Positions 1-5,857 of a DNA stretch of 6,072 bases are shown here, in pieces; the stretch's first letter is position 1, and each line of letters opens with the position of its first letter. Origin of the DNA: ZC4RG30 sp041168985 (GTDB lineage: Bacteria; Pseudomonadota; Gammaproteobacteria; Steroidobacterales; Steroidobacteraceae); assembly GCA_041168985.1 (NCBI GenBank), contig JBEEKA010000064.1, positions 1 to 6,072 on the forward strand, read 5' to 3'. The position numbers were made by a program, and so were the translations under genes. The notes below the pieces were generated by a model. The model saw only the letters and a list, made by a program, of their open reading frames with translations, did not search any database and had not been told where the DNA came from.

Positions 1-1241
1 TGAAATCGAACACCGACACCGCGCTCGTCTTCACCCACGTCCGCCTCTTCGACGGTTCGGGCAGTCCTCTCCAGCCCGGCGAAGTCCGCATCGAAGGACA
101 ACACATCACGGCCGTTGCAACCGGGGACCAGACGGTCCCGCGCGAAGGCGCGCTGGTGATCGATGGCCGGGGCGCGACCCTGATGCCGGGACTCGTCGAA
201 TCCCATGCCCACCTGACCTGGCCGTCCAACGTGGAACGCGTGGTCAACGTGATGAAGCTGCCGCTCGAGGAACATGTCCTCGTGATGGCCCAGAACGCTC
301 GCATCACGCTCGACTACGGTTTCACGAGCGCCTATTCCGCCGGTTCCCTGGGCGAGCGCTTCGAAGTCGCGCTTCGGAACATGATCGATGCCGGCTTCCT
401 GCCCGGCCCCCGCCTCCGGGCCTCGGCGCTGGAAAAAGGCATGGAGGGCGTGATGGGCGTCCCGGGTGGCCATGACGGCGCACACGACCGCAGCCTCGAA
501 GGCCTTCGCCAATACGTGCGCGACATGAAGGACCTGGGCTGCGACACGATCAAGATCCTGCTGTCGAGCGACGAAGGCTTTGCGCCGGGCGGCGCCCAGC
601 AGCTCCTCTACAGCGAGGAAGAAATCCAGGCCGTCGGCGAGGCCGCGCGGGACGCCGGCATCTGGCTGGCCTGCCACGCGCAGGCTGCCGAAGCCGTGAA
701 GCGCGCCTGCCGCGCGGGTTTCCGCATGGTGTACCACTGCACCTATGCCGACGAGGAGGCGCTGGACCTCATGGAGGCCCGCAAGGACCAGATGTTCTAC
801 GCGCCGGCCCCGGGCCTGCTGTACGCGCGCGTGCACGAAGCCCAGGCGTTCGGCATCGGGCCTGCGGAAGCGGCGAAGATGGGGGCCACCTCGGGCCTCG
901 AACTCATGGCGGATCTCATCCCGAAGATGCGCCGTCGCGGCATCCGCGTGCTCCCGGGTGGCGATTATGGCTTCCCGTACAACCCGATCGGCCGCAACGC
1001 GCGCGACCTGCAACTCTTCGTCGAACTGTTCGGCTTCACGCCTACCGACGCACTCGTGGCGGCCACGCGGCACGGCGGCGAACTGATGGACCTGCCTGTC
1101 GGACAGATCCGCACGGGATATCTGGCCGATTTGCTGCTCGTGGACGGCGACCCCACGGCGGATATCCGCATCCTGCAGGACAAGGCGCGCATCACTGCCG
1201 TGATGAAGGGTGGCGCGTTCCATCGCAGGCCCGACGCCTGA
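1..1241 (+). CDS. Metal-dependent amidohydrolase (imidazolonepropionase / Xaa-Pro dipeptidase-like)
   Basis: A cytoplasmic hydrolase of the amidohydrolase superfamily, expected to cleave an amide, lactam or ester bond. The frame is open from base 3 and bases 1-2 are TG, so the window very probably begins one base inside the ATG; the full protein would be 413 residues, normal for the family. An internal GTG at 156 is not the start, because residues 9-39 already form the typical N-terminal beta-sandwich (LVFTHVRLFDGSG, then GEVRIEG). The binuclear metal site looks complete: His69-x-His71 (ESHAHL), Lys185 as the likely carboxylated bridging lysine (CDTIKILL), His226 (LACHAQ), His246 (VYHCTY) and Asp322 (LPGGDYG). 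The C-terminus returns to the sandwich (GYLADLLLVDGDP). Members of this branch hydrolyse dipeptides, N-acyl amino acids or ochratoxin-like amides, so the family does not fix the substrate. It is the first visible gene of the plus-strand aromatic-catabolism operon. Family call is secure; the substrate is unknown. Confidence 0.93.
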   Translation, partial: KSNTDTALVFTHVRLFDGSGSPLQPGEVRIEGQHITAVATGDQTVPREGALVIDGRGATLMPGLVESHAHLTWPSNVERVVNVMKLPLEEHVLVMAQNARITLDYGFTSAYSAGSLGERFEVALRNMIDAGFLPGPRLRASALEKGMEGVMGVPGGHDGAHDRSLEGLRQYVRDMKDLGCDTIKILLSSDEGFAPGGAQQLLYSEEEIQAVGEAARDAGIWLACHAQAAEAVKRACRAGFRMVYHCTYADEEALDLMEARKDQMFYAPAPGLLYARVHEAQAFGIGPAEAAKMGATSGLELMADLIPKMRRRGIRVLPGGDYGFPYNPIGRNARDLQLFVELFGFTPTDALVAATRHGGELMDLPVGQIRTGYLADLLLVDGDPTADIRILQDKARITAVMKGGAFHRRPDA

Positions 1242-1251
1242 CGTTTTCCCG

Positions 1252-1257
1252 AAGGGA
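1252..1257 (+). promoter_or_regulatory. Ribosome binding site of the PhlG-like gene
   Basis: AAGGGA lies 7 nt before the ATG at 1265, in the 23-nt gap after the amidohydrolase stop. It supports this start over later ATGs. The short gap, with no terminator-like hairpin, supports co-transcription of the two genes. Confidence 0.6.
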
Positions 1258-1264
1258 TCCGCAC

Positions 1265-1894
1265 ATGCCCACGAGCAAGCACGACATCGTCCAGGACGAC
1301 CTCGGCACCCACTTCGACTGGACGCTGGACGGCGTCACGTCGCGCATGATCGACTGGTTCTGGTCGAACATGGAAAAAGGCTTCGTCCTCTGGCACCCCG
1401 AGCAACATGAATCTCTGGAGTGGCCCGTCCGCCCGAAGCACGGGAATCCGCTGGGCGCGATCCACAATGCGCCGCAGACCTGGGATGACGGCCGGCGACA
1501 GAACATCTTCATCCGCTTTGAACGCTTAGAAGACGTCGCACCCGAGATCCGTGATCGCATCGAATTCGAGCACGTCATGATCGTCGCGGGCCTGGGCATG
1601 GATGCCGAATCGATGGCGCGCGGCGAGCCCATGGGTTATCGCATCCACCAGTGGCAGGCCAGCGACGAAGGTGTCAACGGCCGAAGCTCCGCAATAGGTA
1701 CTCGCCGAAAGGAAACGCACGAGGAAGGTCGTGTCTGGGCCGCGCACGCCGGCCAGGAGATCCTCAACTGGGCGGTCTTCCTGCCGCAGATCTATTCGCT
1801 TTACCGCGTCGTTACCGATACGCGGCGCAATCCGTTCACCGATCTTTCCGTTGACGGAAAGGGACGCGAAGCGCGCTATCGGCACATACGTTGA
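1265..1894 (+). CDS. PhlG-like (DAPG hydrolase family) putative C-C bond hydrolase
   Basis: A 209-residue protein that resembles the 2,4-diacetylphloroglucinol hydrolase (PhlG) family. That zinc enzyme removes an acetyl group from an acylphloroglucinol by C-C hydrolysis and lacks the alpha/beta-hydrolase fold. Visible signatures are the aromatic-rich stretch at residues 28-43 (MIDWFW to FVLW), HPEQH at 44-48, and HAGQE at 161-165 followed by NW and FLPQIY. The H-xxx-E spacing of His161/Glu165 matches the His270/Glu274 zinc ligands I recall for Pseudomonas PhlG, and His44 or His48 would be the earlier His ligand. The remaining ligand, a Glu about 31 residues later in PhlG, is not obvious: residues 66-75 read IHNAPQTWDD. 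The protein is also about 85 residues shorter than PhlG, mostly at the N-terminus, so the substrate may differ. No signal peptide is visible. Its place between an amidohydrolase and a ring-cleavage dioxygenase suggests side-chain removal or cleavage of a ring-opened diketone (inference). Confidence 0.72.
   Translation: MPTSKHDIVQDDLGTHFDWTLDGVTSRMIDWFWSNMEKGFVLWHPEQHESLEWPVRPKHGNPLGAIHNAPQTWDDGRRQNIFIRFERLEDVAPEIRDRIEFEHVMIVAGLGMDAESMARGEPMGYRIHQWQASDEGVNGRSSAIGTRRKETHEEGRVWAAHAGQEILNWAVFLPQIYSLYRVVTDTRRNPFTDLSVDGKGREARYRHIR
1844..1861 (+). repeat. Short perfect inverted repeat inside the 3' end of the PhlG-like gene
   Basis: CTTTCCGT and ACGGAAAG are perfectly complementary and separated by TG. 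In RNA this would fold as a 7-bp stem with a TTGA tetraloop. It lies within codons 194-199 of the PhlG-like gene. No T-run follows, so it is not a standard intrinsic terminator. It may be a chance dyad, or an mRNA-stabilising or attenuating hairpin ahead of the low-GC gap. Confidence 0.4.
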
Positions 1895-1918
1895 AACCGA
1901 AACGTCGATTGAACTGAT

Positions 1919-1943
1919 TTTTCGGATAGGAGTTATCCGGAAA
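1919..1943 (+). repeat. Inverted repeat in the intergenic gap, candidate operator or hairpin
   Basis: The arms TTTTCGGATA and TATCCGGAAA are complementary at 9 of 10 positions, the tenth being a possible G-U pair, around the 5-nt centre GGAGT. It sits 25 nt after the stop of the PhlG-like gene, in a 113-nt gap of about 50% GC. The sequence after it is not T-rich, so a Rho-independent terminator is unlikely. A dimeric regulator site or an RNA-processing hairpin is more plausible. The sequence is unlike the palindrome upstream of the Rieske gene, so it would not be the same protein's site. Confidence 0.45.
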
Positions 1944-1957
1944 TCCGTCTCGTCTCC

Positions 1958-2003
1958 CATGCCCTCCGTTCCTACGATGCTTTTGCCATCAACGGAGGGA
2001 ATG
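1958..2003 (+). promoter_or_regulatory. Inverted repeat that would sequester the dioxygenase ribosome binding site
   Basis: CCCTCCGTT (1962-1970) and AACGGAGGG (1991-1999) are perfectly complementary. One mismatch further out, CAT and ATG add three more pairs, giving 12 of 13 pairs around a 20-nt loop. The 3' arm contains GGAGGG (1994-1999), the strong Shine-Dalgarno of the dioxygenase gene, 8 nt before its ATG at 2008. Folded, the mRNA would hide the ribosome binding site, a layout seen in translational control elements. The loop has a weak inner pairing (GATG at 1976-1979 with CATC at 1987-1990). I recognise no riboswitch class. It could equally be a DNA operator or chance. Confidence 0.45.
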
Positions 2004-2007
2004 CGAA

Positions 2008-2985
2008 ATGGCCATCGTCGGTATCGATACGGCACTGTTCGGCGTGCCGGATTTCGCGCAGACCGCGCGCTTTTTCGAAGACTTCGGACTGCCGGTCTTC
2101 CGGCGCAGCGACGACGAGGTGCATTTCCGGCTGGAGGAAGGCTCGAACCTGGTCGTCCGCCCTGCGGACCACCCTTCCATACCGCGCTCCGTGCTGTGCC
2201 TCGGCGGCATGCAGGAAGTCATCCTGGGTGTCGACACGCAGCAGAGCCTCGATGCCCTGGTCGCCGACCTGTCGCGTGACCGCGAGGTGAAAGCCTGCGC
2301 CGACGGCGCTGTCCGCTTCCTTTCCGATTGCGGCATCCCGCTCGGACTGCGCGTCTTCCAGCGACGTCGTGTCCAGTTCTCGCCGGACCCGATCAATGCC
2401 TCCGGCAACATCCAGCGCTTCAACCAGCTGCGCAAGTGGCGACGCCGCGCCCTGCCGAAGTCCATCAACCACTACGTCTTCGCGGTGAAGGATTTCCGCA
2501 AGAGCTTCGCGTTCTTCCGCGACCGGCTCGGCTTCCGCCTGACCGATTACCAGACCGGCATCGGCATCTATTCGCGTTTCGATGGGGCCTTCGAGCACCA
2601 CAACATGTTCCTGGCCGACTGCACCCTGCCGGGCATGCCGGGCCAGCCCGGCTTCCACCACATCAATTTCGGACTCGAAGACATCGACGAAGTGATGACC
2701 GGTGCGAACTACATGACCCGCAGGGGCTGGCAGCCGGGATTCCTGGGCAATGGGCGCCATCGCATTTCCTCGGCCCTGTTCTCGTACTGGAAAATCCCGG
2801 GTGGCGGCGAGGCGGAGTTCGGCGCGGATACCGACTACGTCGACGACGGCTGGCAGCCACGACAGTGGGAGTTCCGCTTCGGCACGGCCGTGTGGATGCA
2901 GCAGCTGCCGGACTTCATGCGCGAGGAACCGGACTGGGACGTCCGCTATCTCGACGACACGTCGCTGACGGGAGACCGCAAGTGA
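2008..2985 (+). CDS. Two-domain VOC-family type I extradiol ring-cleavage dioxygenase
   Basis: A 325-residue cytoplasmic protein with two vicinal-oxygen-chelate modules, the second (about residues 152-285) holding the active site. By comparison with 2,3-dihydroxybiphenyl dioxygenase (BphC, numbering from memory), the iron ligands would be His155 (NHYVF), His217 or His218 (FHHINF) and Glu270 (EAEFG). The acid-base and second-shell residues also seem present: His198 (EHHNM), His251 (GRHR) and Tyr260. The 9- and 10-residue spacings His251-Tyr260-Glu270 equal those of BphC His241-Tyr250-Glu260. It should therefore open a catechol-type ring next to the diol using Fe(II) and O2. The N-terminal module (1-120) lacks a clear metal triad, as is usual. 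The linker at 140-152 is rich in Arg and Lys. The start is set by GGAGGG at 1994-1999; an out-of-frame ATG at 2001 is too close to that site. The gene overlaps the flavin hydroxylase by 4 nt, implying coupled translation. Ring-diol substrate unknown. Confidence 0.87.
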   Translation: MAIVGIDTALFGVPDFAQTARFFEDFGLPVFRRSDDEVHFRLEEGSNLVVRPADHPSIPRSVLCLGGMQEVILGVDTQQSLDALVADLSRDREVKACADGAVRFLSDCGIPLGLRVFQRRRVQFSPDPINASGNIQRFNQLRKWRRRALPKSINHYVFAVKDFRKSFAFFRDRLGFRLTDYQTGIGIYSRFDGAFEHHNMFLADCTLPGMPGQPGFHHINFGLEDIDEVMTGANYMTRRGWQPGFLGNGRHRISSALFSYWKIPGGGEAEFGADTDYVDDGWQPRQWEFRFGTAVWMQQLPDFMREEPDWDVRYLDDTSLTGDRK

Positions 2986-4112
2986 GCCGCCTCCGCAAGG
3001 TCCTCGTGGTTGGTGCCGGCATCGGTGGCCTGACAGCGGCCGTCGGACTGCGCCGTGCCGGAGTGGACGTCGAGGTCGTCGATGACAAGACCAGCTGGAC
3101 CGTCTATCACGTCGGCATCATCCTGCAGGCCAATGCCATCGGTGCCTTCGAGCAGCTGGGCATTTACCGCTCCGTCATCGATGCGGGTTACGTCCTGCCG
3201 GCGCTGTACTTCCACGACGCGGTGACGGGTGACGTCACCCGCAAGCTCCCGCCGACGCACATGCCGGGCCGCGAGCATCTGCCGGATATCGGCATCACGC
3301 GCCCTGCCCTGCATCGCGTGCTGATCGACGCCGCCAATGAAAGTGGCGCGCGCATCCATTACGGCACGACGATCCGCGACCTCGAAGAGCGCCCCGAGGG
3401 CGCGCACGTCACGCTGACAGACGGCCGGGTGCTGGACGTGGATCTGGTCGTCGGGGCTGATGGCGCCTATTCCACGCTGCGCAAGCAGCTCTTCGGGGAC
3501 AAGTACCCGAACGTCTATACGGGCCAGTCCGTCTGGCGTTACAACCTGCCGCGGCCCGCCACACTGCAGGCCTCCCACATCTTCGATGGCCTGCGGCACC
3601 AACGTGCCGGGCTCATCCCGCTGAGCGAGACGCAGATGTACCTGCTGCTCGTCAGTTGCGAACCCGGCAATCCGCGCATGCCGCCGGAAAAGCTGGACGT
3701 CCTGCTGCGGGAACGACTTGAAGGCTATTGCCCGGCCATCGCGGAAGCCGCCGCGCAGATCGTCGATCCGAAACTCGTGGTGTACCGACCTCTGGAGGGC
3801 GTGTTCGTGAGGGAGCCCTGGCACAAGGGTCGTGTGCTGCTGCTGGGCGATGCCGTGCACACGCCGTCACCCCATCTGGCGCAGGGCGCCGGCATGGCGA
3901 TCGAGGACGCCGCCGTGCTGGGCGATCTCGCCCAACAGGACCTGCAGGTGGATGCGCTGCTCGAGCGTTTCATGGCCCGACGCTACGACCGGTGCCGCCA
4001 GATCTGGGAGGCTTCCGTGCTGACGGGTGAATGGGAACAGCGACCGACGCCCGACGCGGATCCGGGCGCCCTCGCCGCGAAGATGCAAAAACTCTACGGC
4101 GAACCGCTCTGA
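2982..4112 (+). CDS. FAD-dependent aromatic monooxygenase (group A flavin hydroxylase)
   Basis: A 376-residue, single-component NAD(P)H-dependent flavin hydroxylase of the salicylate / 3-hydroxybenzoate hydroxylase type, expected to add a hydroxyl to a phenolic ring. The three family fingerprints are in order: the N-terminal FAD-binding GAGIGG (residues 11-16) with acidic residues ending strand 2 (EVVDD, 31-35), the DG motif (VVGADGAYSTLR, Asp160-Gly161), and the GD motif that binds the ribityl chain (LLLGDAVHTPSP, Gly289-Asp290). Length is normal. The start is GTG at 2982, which overlaps the preceding TGA as GTGA and has GGGAG at 2970-2974, 7 nt upstream. The frame stays open back to 2328, but that stretch is antisense-like filler across the dioxygenase gene. 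Tight coupling to the extradiol dioxygenase suggests that the hydroxylase makes its diol substrate (inference). The 3' end overlaps the convergent Rieske gene by 19 nt. Confidence 0.92.
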   Translation: MSRLRKVLVVGAGIGGLTAAVGLRRAGVDVEVVDDKTSWTVYHVGIILQANAIGAFEQLGIYRSVIDAGYVLPALYFHDAVTGDVTRKLPPTHMPGREHLPDIGITRPALHRVLIDAANESGARIHYGTTIRDLEERPEGAHVTLTDGRVLDVDLVVGADGAYSTLRKQLFGDKYPNVYTGQSVWRYNLPRPATLQASHIFDGLRHQRAGLIPLSETQMYLLLVSCEPGNPRMPPEKLDVLLRERLEGYCPAIAEAAAQIVDPKLVVYRPLEGVFVREPWHKGRVLLLGDAVHTPSPHLAQGAGMAIEDAAVLGDLAQQDLQVDALLERFMARRYDRCRQIWEASVLTGEWEQRPTPDADPGALAAKMQKLYGEPL

Positions 4113-5155
4113 GTCGCCGGGGCCGCCGTCGAATCGGCCTCCTCCGCGATCAGCTTGGCCAGATGCCGGCGGGCCATCACGCCGCCGGCATCCCCAGCCA
4201 GAAGAATGGGCTTCAGCGACCAGAACTCCGTGTCGCCGATGTTCTCCTGCTGCCCCTCCAGCATGGGCAGGTCTTCGAGTTCAAACGGCGCCCGCAGGTA
4301 GTTCACCTGTTCCCGCGCCATCTGCTCGCCCAGCGCGCCCAGCACCCGGGGGAAGCAGATGCTGTACCAGTAATGCGTGGTGGTTTCCGTCTCGGGCGTG
4401 AAGCAGTGGATCGTCGGTGTCTCGCGACCCTCCGCATGCGGGCGACCCGAGGGCACCGCGCCCGCGAACAGCGCCATGTTGGCCGGCGCGTGCCAGCGGA
4501 CGTTGATCCACCGATCCACCGGCTCGCCGCGCGGCACGCCCATCGCGTCGCAGAGCTCGTCGTTCATGATCTCGCCATCGGTCAGGCGCTTCGACCAGAT
4601 GGCATCGCCCTCTCGCTCCGTCACATAGCGGCCTTTCGAAATGCCGCTGCTGCCGAGCGTCGAGGCGTGCAGGAACTCGGTGTGACTCAGGTCCATGATG
4701 TTGTCGACTTCCAGCAGATAGCCGGATTTCACGGCCAGATAACCCTTGCCGACGAAGGACCGATCCGGATCGTTGAAACCGAAATCGGGGATGGAGTCCG
4801 GATCGGCCTTGTCGGGATCGCCCATCCAGATCCAGACGACACTGTGTCGCTCGACGACGGGATAGGTCGTGACACGCGCCGCGCGCGGCACGGCGCCATG
4901 GGGGTTGTGGACGCACTCGCCGCTGCCGTTGAACTTCAGGCCGTGATAGCGGCACTGCAGGACATCCCCGTCAAGGCTGCCCATCCGCAGCGGTGCGAAC
5001 CGGTGGGGGCATCGGTCCTGCAAGGCACTGACCGCGCCCTTCGAATCCCGGAACAGCACGATGGACTCGCCCAGCAGTCGCCGATTCAGCAGCTTGCCTC
5101 GCAGCAGTTCCTCATCCCAGGCGGCCACGTACCAGGTGTTGCGCAGGTAAGCCAT
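4094..5155 (-). CDS. Rieske non-heme iron oxygenase, VanA / dicamba O-demethylase-like alpha subunit
   Basis: A 353-residue oxygenase component that uses reducing equivalents and O2 to demethylate or hydroxylate an aromatic or related substrate. The Rieske [2Fe-2S] ligands are Cys49-Pro-His51 and Cys68-Arg-Tyr-His71, in the usual C-x-H-x16-C-x2-H pattern. The catalytic iron site is in the C-terminal half: Asp155 as the likely electron-transfer bridge, His158 and His163 in DLSHTEFLH, and Asp295 in ELEDLPMLEGQQ as the likely carboxylate ligand. These closely match the dicamba monooxygenase layout I recall (His160, His165, Asp294). The size fits the homotrimeric alpha-only phthalate/vanillate class rather than the larger alpha-beta ring dioxygenases. 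No reductase or ferredoxin is visible, so its electron partner is encoded elsewhere. The gene reads away from a 15-nt palindrome, probably the operator of the neighbouring TetR protein. Its stop lies within the end of the convergent flavin hydroxylase gene. Confidence 0.92.
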   Translation of the reverse strand: MAYLRNTWYVAAWDEELLRGKLLNRRLLGESIVLFRDSKGAVSALQDRCPHRFAPLRMGSLDGDVLQCRYHGLKFNGSGECVHNPHGAVPRAARVTTYPVVERHSVVWIWMGDPDKADPDSIPDFGFNDPDRSFVGKGYLAVKSGYLLEVDNIMDLSHTEFLHASTLGSSGISKGRYVTEREGDAIWSKRLTDGEIMNDELCDAMGVPRGEPVDRWINVRWHAPANMALFAGAVPSGRPHAEGRETPTIHCFTPETETTTHYWYSICFPRVLGALGEQMAREQVNYLRAPFELEDLPMLEGQQENIGDTEFWSLKPILLAGDAGGVMARRHLAKLIAEEADSTAAPATQSGSP

Positions 5156-5162
5156 GGATCAT

Positions 5163-5167
5163 CCCCC
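5163..5167 (-). promoter_or_regulatory. Ribosome binding site of the Rieske gene
   Basis: On the minus strand GGGGG followed by AT lies 7 nt before the ATG at 5155. It is the only purine-rich stretch at the right distance. The match to the Shine-Dalgarno consensus is modest. Confidence 0.4.
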
Positions 5168-5181
5168 ATCAGAGCGTTTTC

Positions 5182-5196
5182 TGTACCGTCGGTACA
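5182..5196. promoter_or_regulatory. Perfect 15-nt palindrome, candidate TetR-family operator
   Basis: TGTACCGTCGGTACA has two perfectly complementary 7-nt arms (TGTACCG / CGGTACA) around one central base. It lies in the 96-nt gap between the TetR gene and the Rieske gene, 26 nt upstream of the Rieske ATG, where a bound repressor would block transcription. TetR-family dimers commonly bind dyads of this length and type. I saw no second copy in the window, including the gap before the dioxygenase gene. No convincing -35/-10 pair stands out; TTGTGT on the minus strand (5198-5193) overlaps the palindrome and could serve as a -35 element. Confidence 0.65.
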
Positions 5197-5251
5197 CAAG
5201 AGACGCTAGCACGCTGCAGGACGCGCCTCAACGGCCGTGGACCAGGGTATT

Positions 5252-5857
5252 TCAGCGAGTCCGGTTCCGCAGGAACGTCGCCACGGCCGAGGCGACCTGC
5301 CGCTCGCGCTGCGCAGCCGTCGCGGTCCTGCGGACCCCGAGCAGGACCTGTTCGTAGACCCCGCTACGCAACAGATGCACGAAGCGATCCGCCTCGGCCT
5401 GCAGGTCATCTCGCCCGAGCAGAAGGGCGCCTTGCCAGTCCTCGAGGCGGGCGGCGATCGCGGCGACGATGCGCGCATGCCCCTGCCGGTAAAAGACACG
5501 GGCCATCGTCGGTTCCTTCTGCCCTTCCGAGATCACGCCCCGATAGGCCACGAGCGACCGGGGCGAGAGATAGAAGTCGAGCACCAGACGGCCGATATGT
5601 CGCAGGACCGCCCCGGGATCTCCGCCCTGGGGCAAGTGGCCCAGCCTGTCGAGCAGTTCGTCCGCCCCACCCTGCATGACCGCGGCAAACAGACCGGCCT
5701 TGTTGCCGAATTCGGTAACGAGCGTCGCCTTGGATCCGCCCGCGATGCGGACGATGTCGTTCAGGGAGGTCCCGGCGTACCCGCGATCGAGGAAAAGGGC
5801 TGTCGCCGTATCCAGGATCCGTTGCCGCCGGATCTCCGGAGCCAGCCGCCGTGCCAT
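5252..5857 (-). CDS. TetR/AcrR-family transcriptional repressor
   Basis: A 201-residue one-component regulator, standard length for TetR. The N-terminal helix-turn-helix spans about residues 12-58: ILDTATALFLDRGYAGTSL, then NDIVRIAGGSKATL as the recognition part, then FGNKAGLF. The usual aromatic pair LY-x-YF of this motif is altered to LVTEF, which may reflect an unusual DNA site. The C-terminal ligand domain (about 70-200) is helical and resembles the AefR-like group, by general appearance only. The start is the ATG at 5857, which shares its A with the stop of the upstream cyclase gene (TGATG); GGAAG sits 4 nt before it inside that gene. The regulator therefore appears co-transcribed with a catabolic enzyme. 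It probably binds the 15-nt palindrome just downstream and represses the Rieske gene until an aromatic substrate or intermediate appears (inference). Confidence 0.93.
   Translation of the reverse strand: MARRLAPEIRRQRILDTATALFLDRGYAGTSLNDIVRIAGGSKATLVTEFGNKAGLFAAVMQGGADELLDRLGHLPQGGDPGAVLRHIGRLVLDFYLSPRSLVAYRGVISEGQKEPTMARVFYRQGHARIVAAIAARLEDWQGALLLGRDDLQAEADRFVHLLRSGVYEQVLLGVRRTATAAQRERQVASAVATFLRNRTR

Noticed and set aside
1919..1943. Intrinsic terminator between the PhlG-like gene and the dioxygenase
   Set aside because: The stem is short, its paired core is only 6 bp before a mismatch, and no T-run follows on either strand.
1731..2279. Plus-strand frame bridging the PhlG-like gene, the intergenic gap and the dioxygenase start
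   Set aside because: It overlaps two recognised genes in other frames, and its composition matches a shifted frame; I found no sign of a frameshifted extension of either neighbour.
1972..2760. Minus-strand open frame of 262 residues opposite the dioxygenase
   Set aside because: It is a shadow of the VOC gene; no motif and no ribosome binding site of note.
2328..2981. An N-terminal extension of about 218 residues in frame with the flavin hydroxylase
   Set aside because: It runs across the dioxygenase gene in another frame, is rich in Arg, Pro and Ala without family motifs, and the FAD-binding motif begins just after the GTG at 2982, which has its own ribosome binding site.
2946..3860. Minus-strand open frame of 304 residues opposite the flavin hydroxylase
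   Set aside because: It is a mirror frame of a clearly coding gene with conserved FAD motifs, and it shows no domain of its own.
4031..5209. A long plus-strand open frame (392 residues) opposite the Rieske gene
   Set aside because: The minus strand carries the full Rieske motifs, while this frame has no recognisable domain; long antisense frames are common in high-GC genes.
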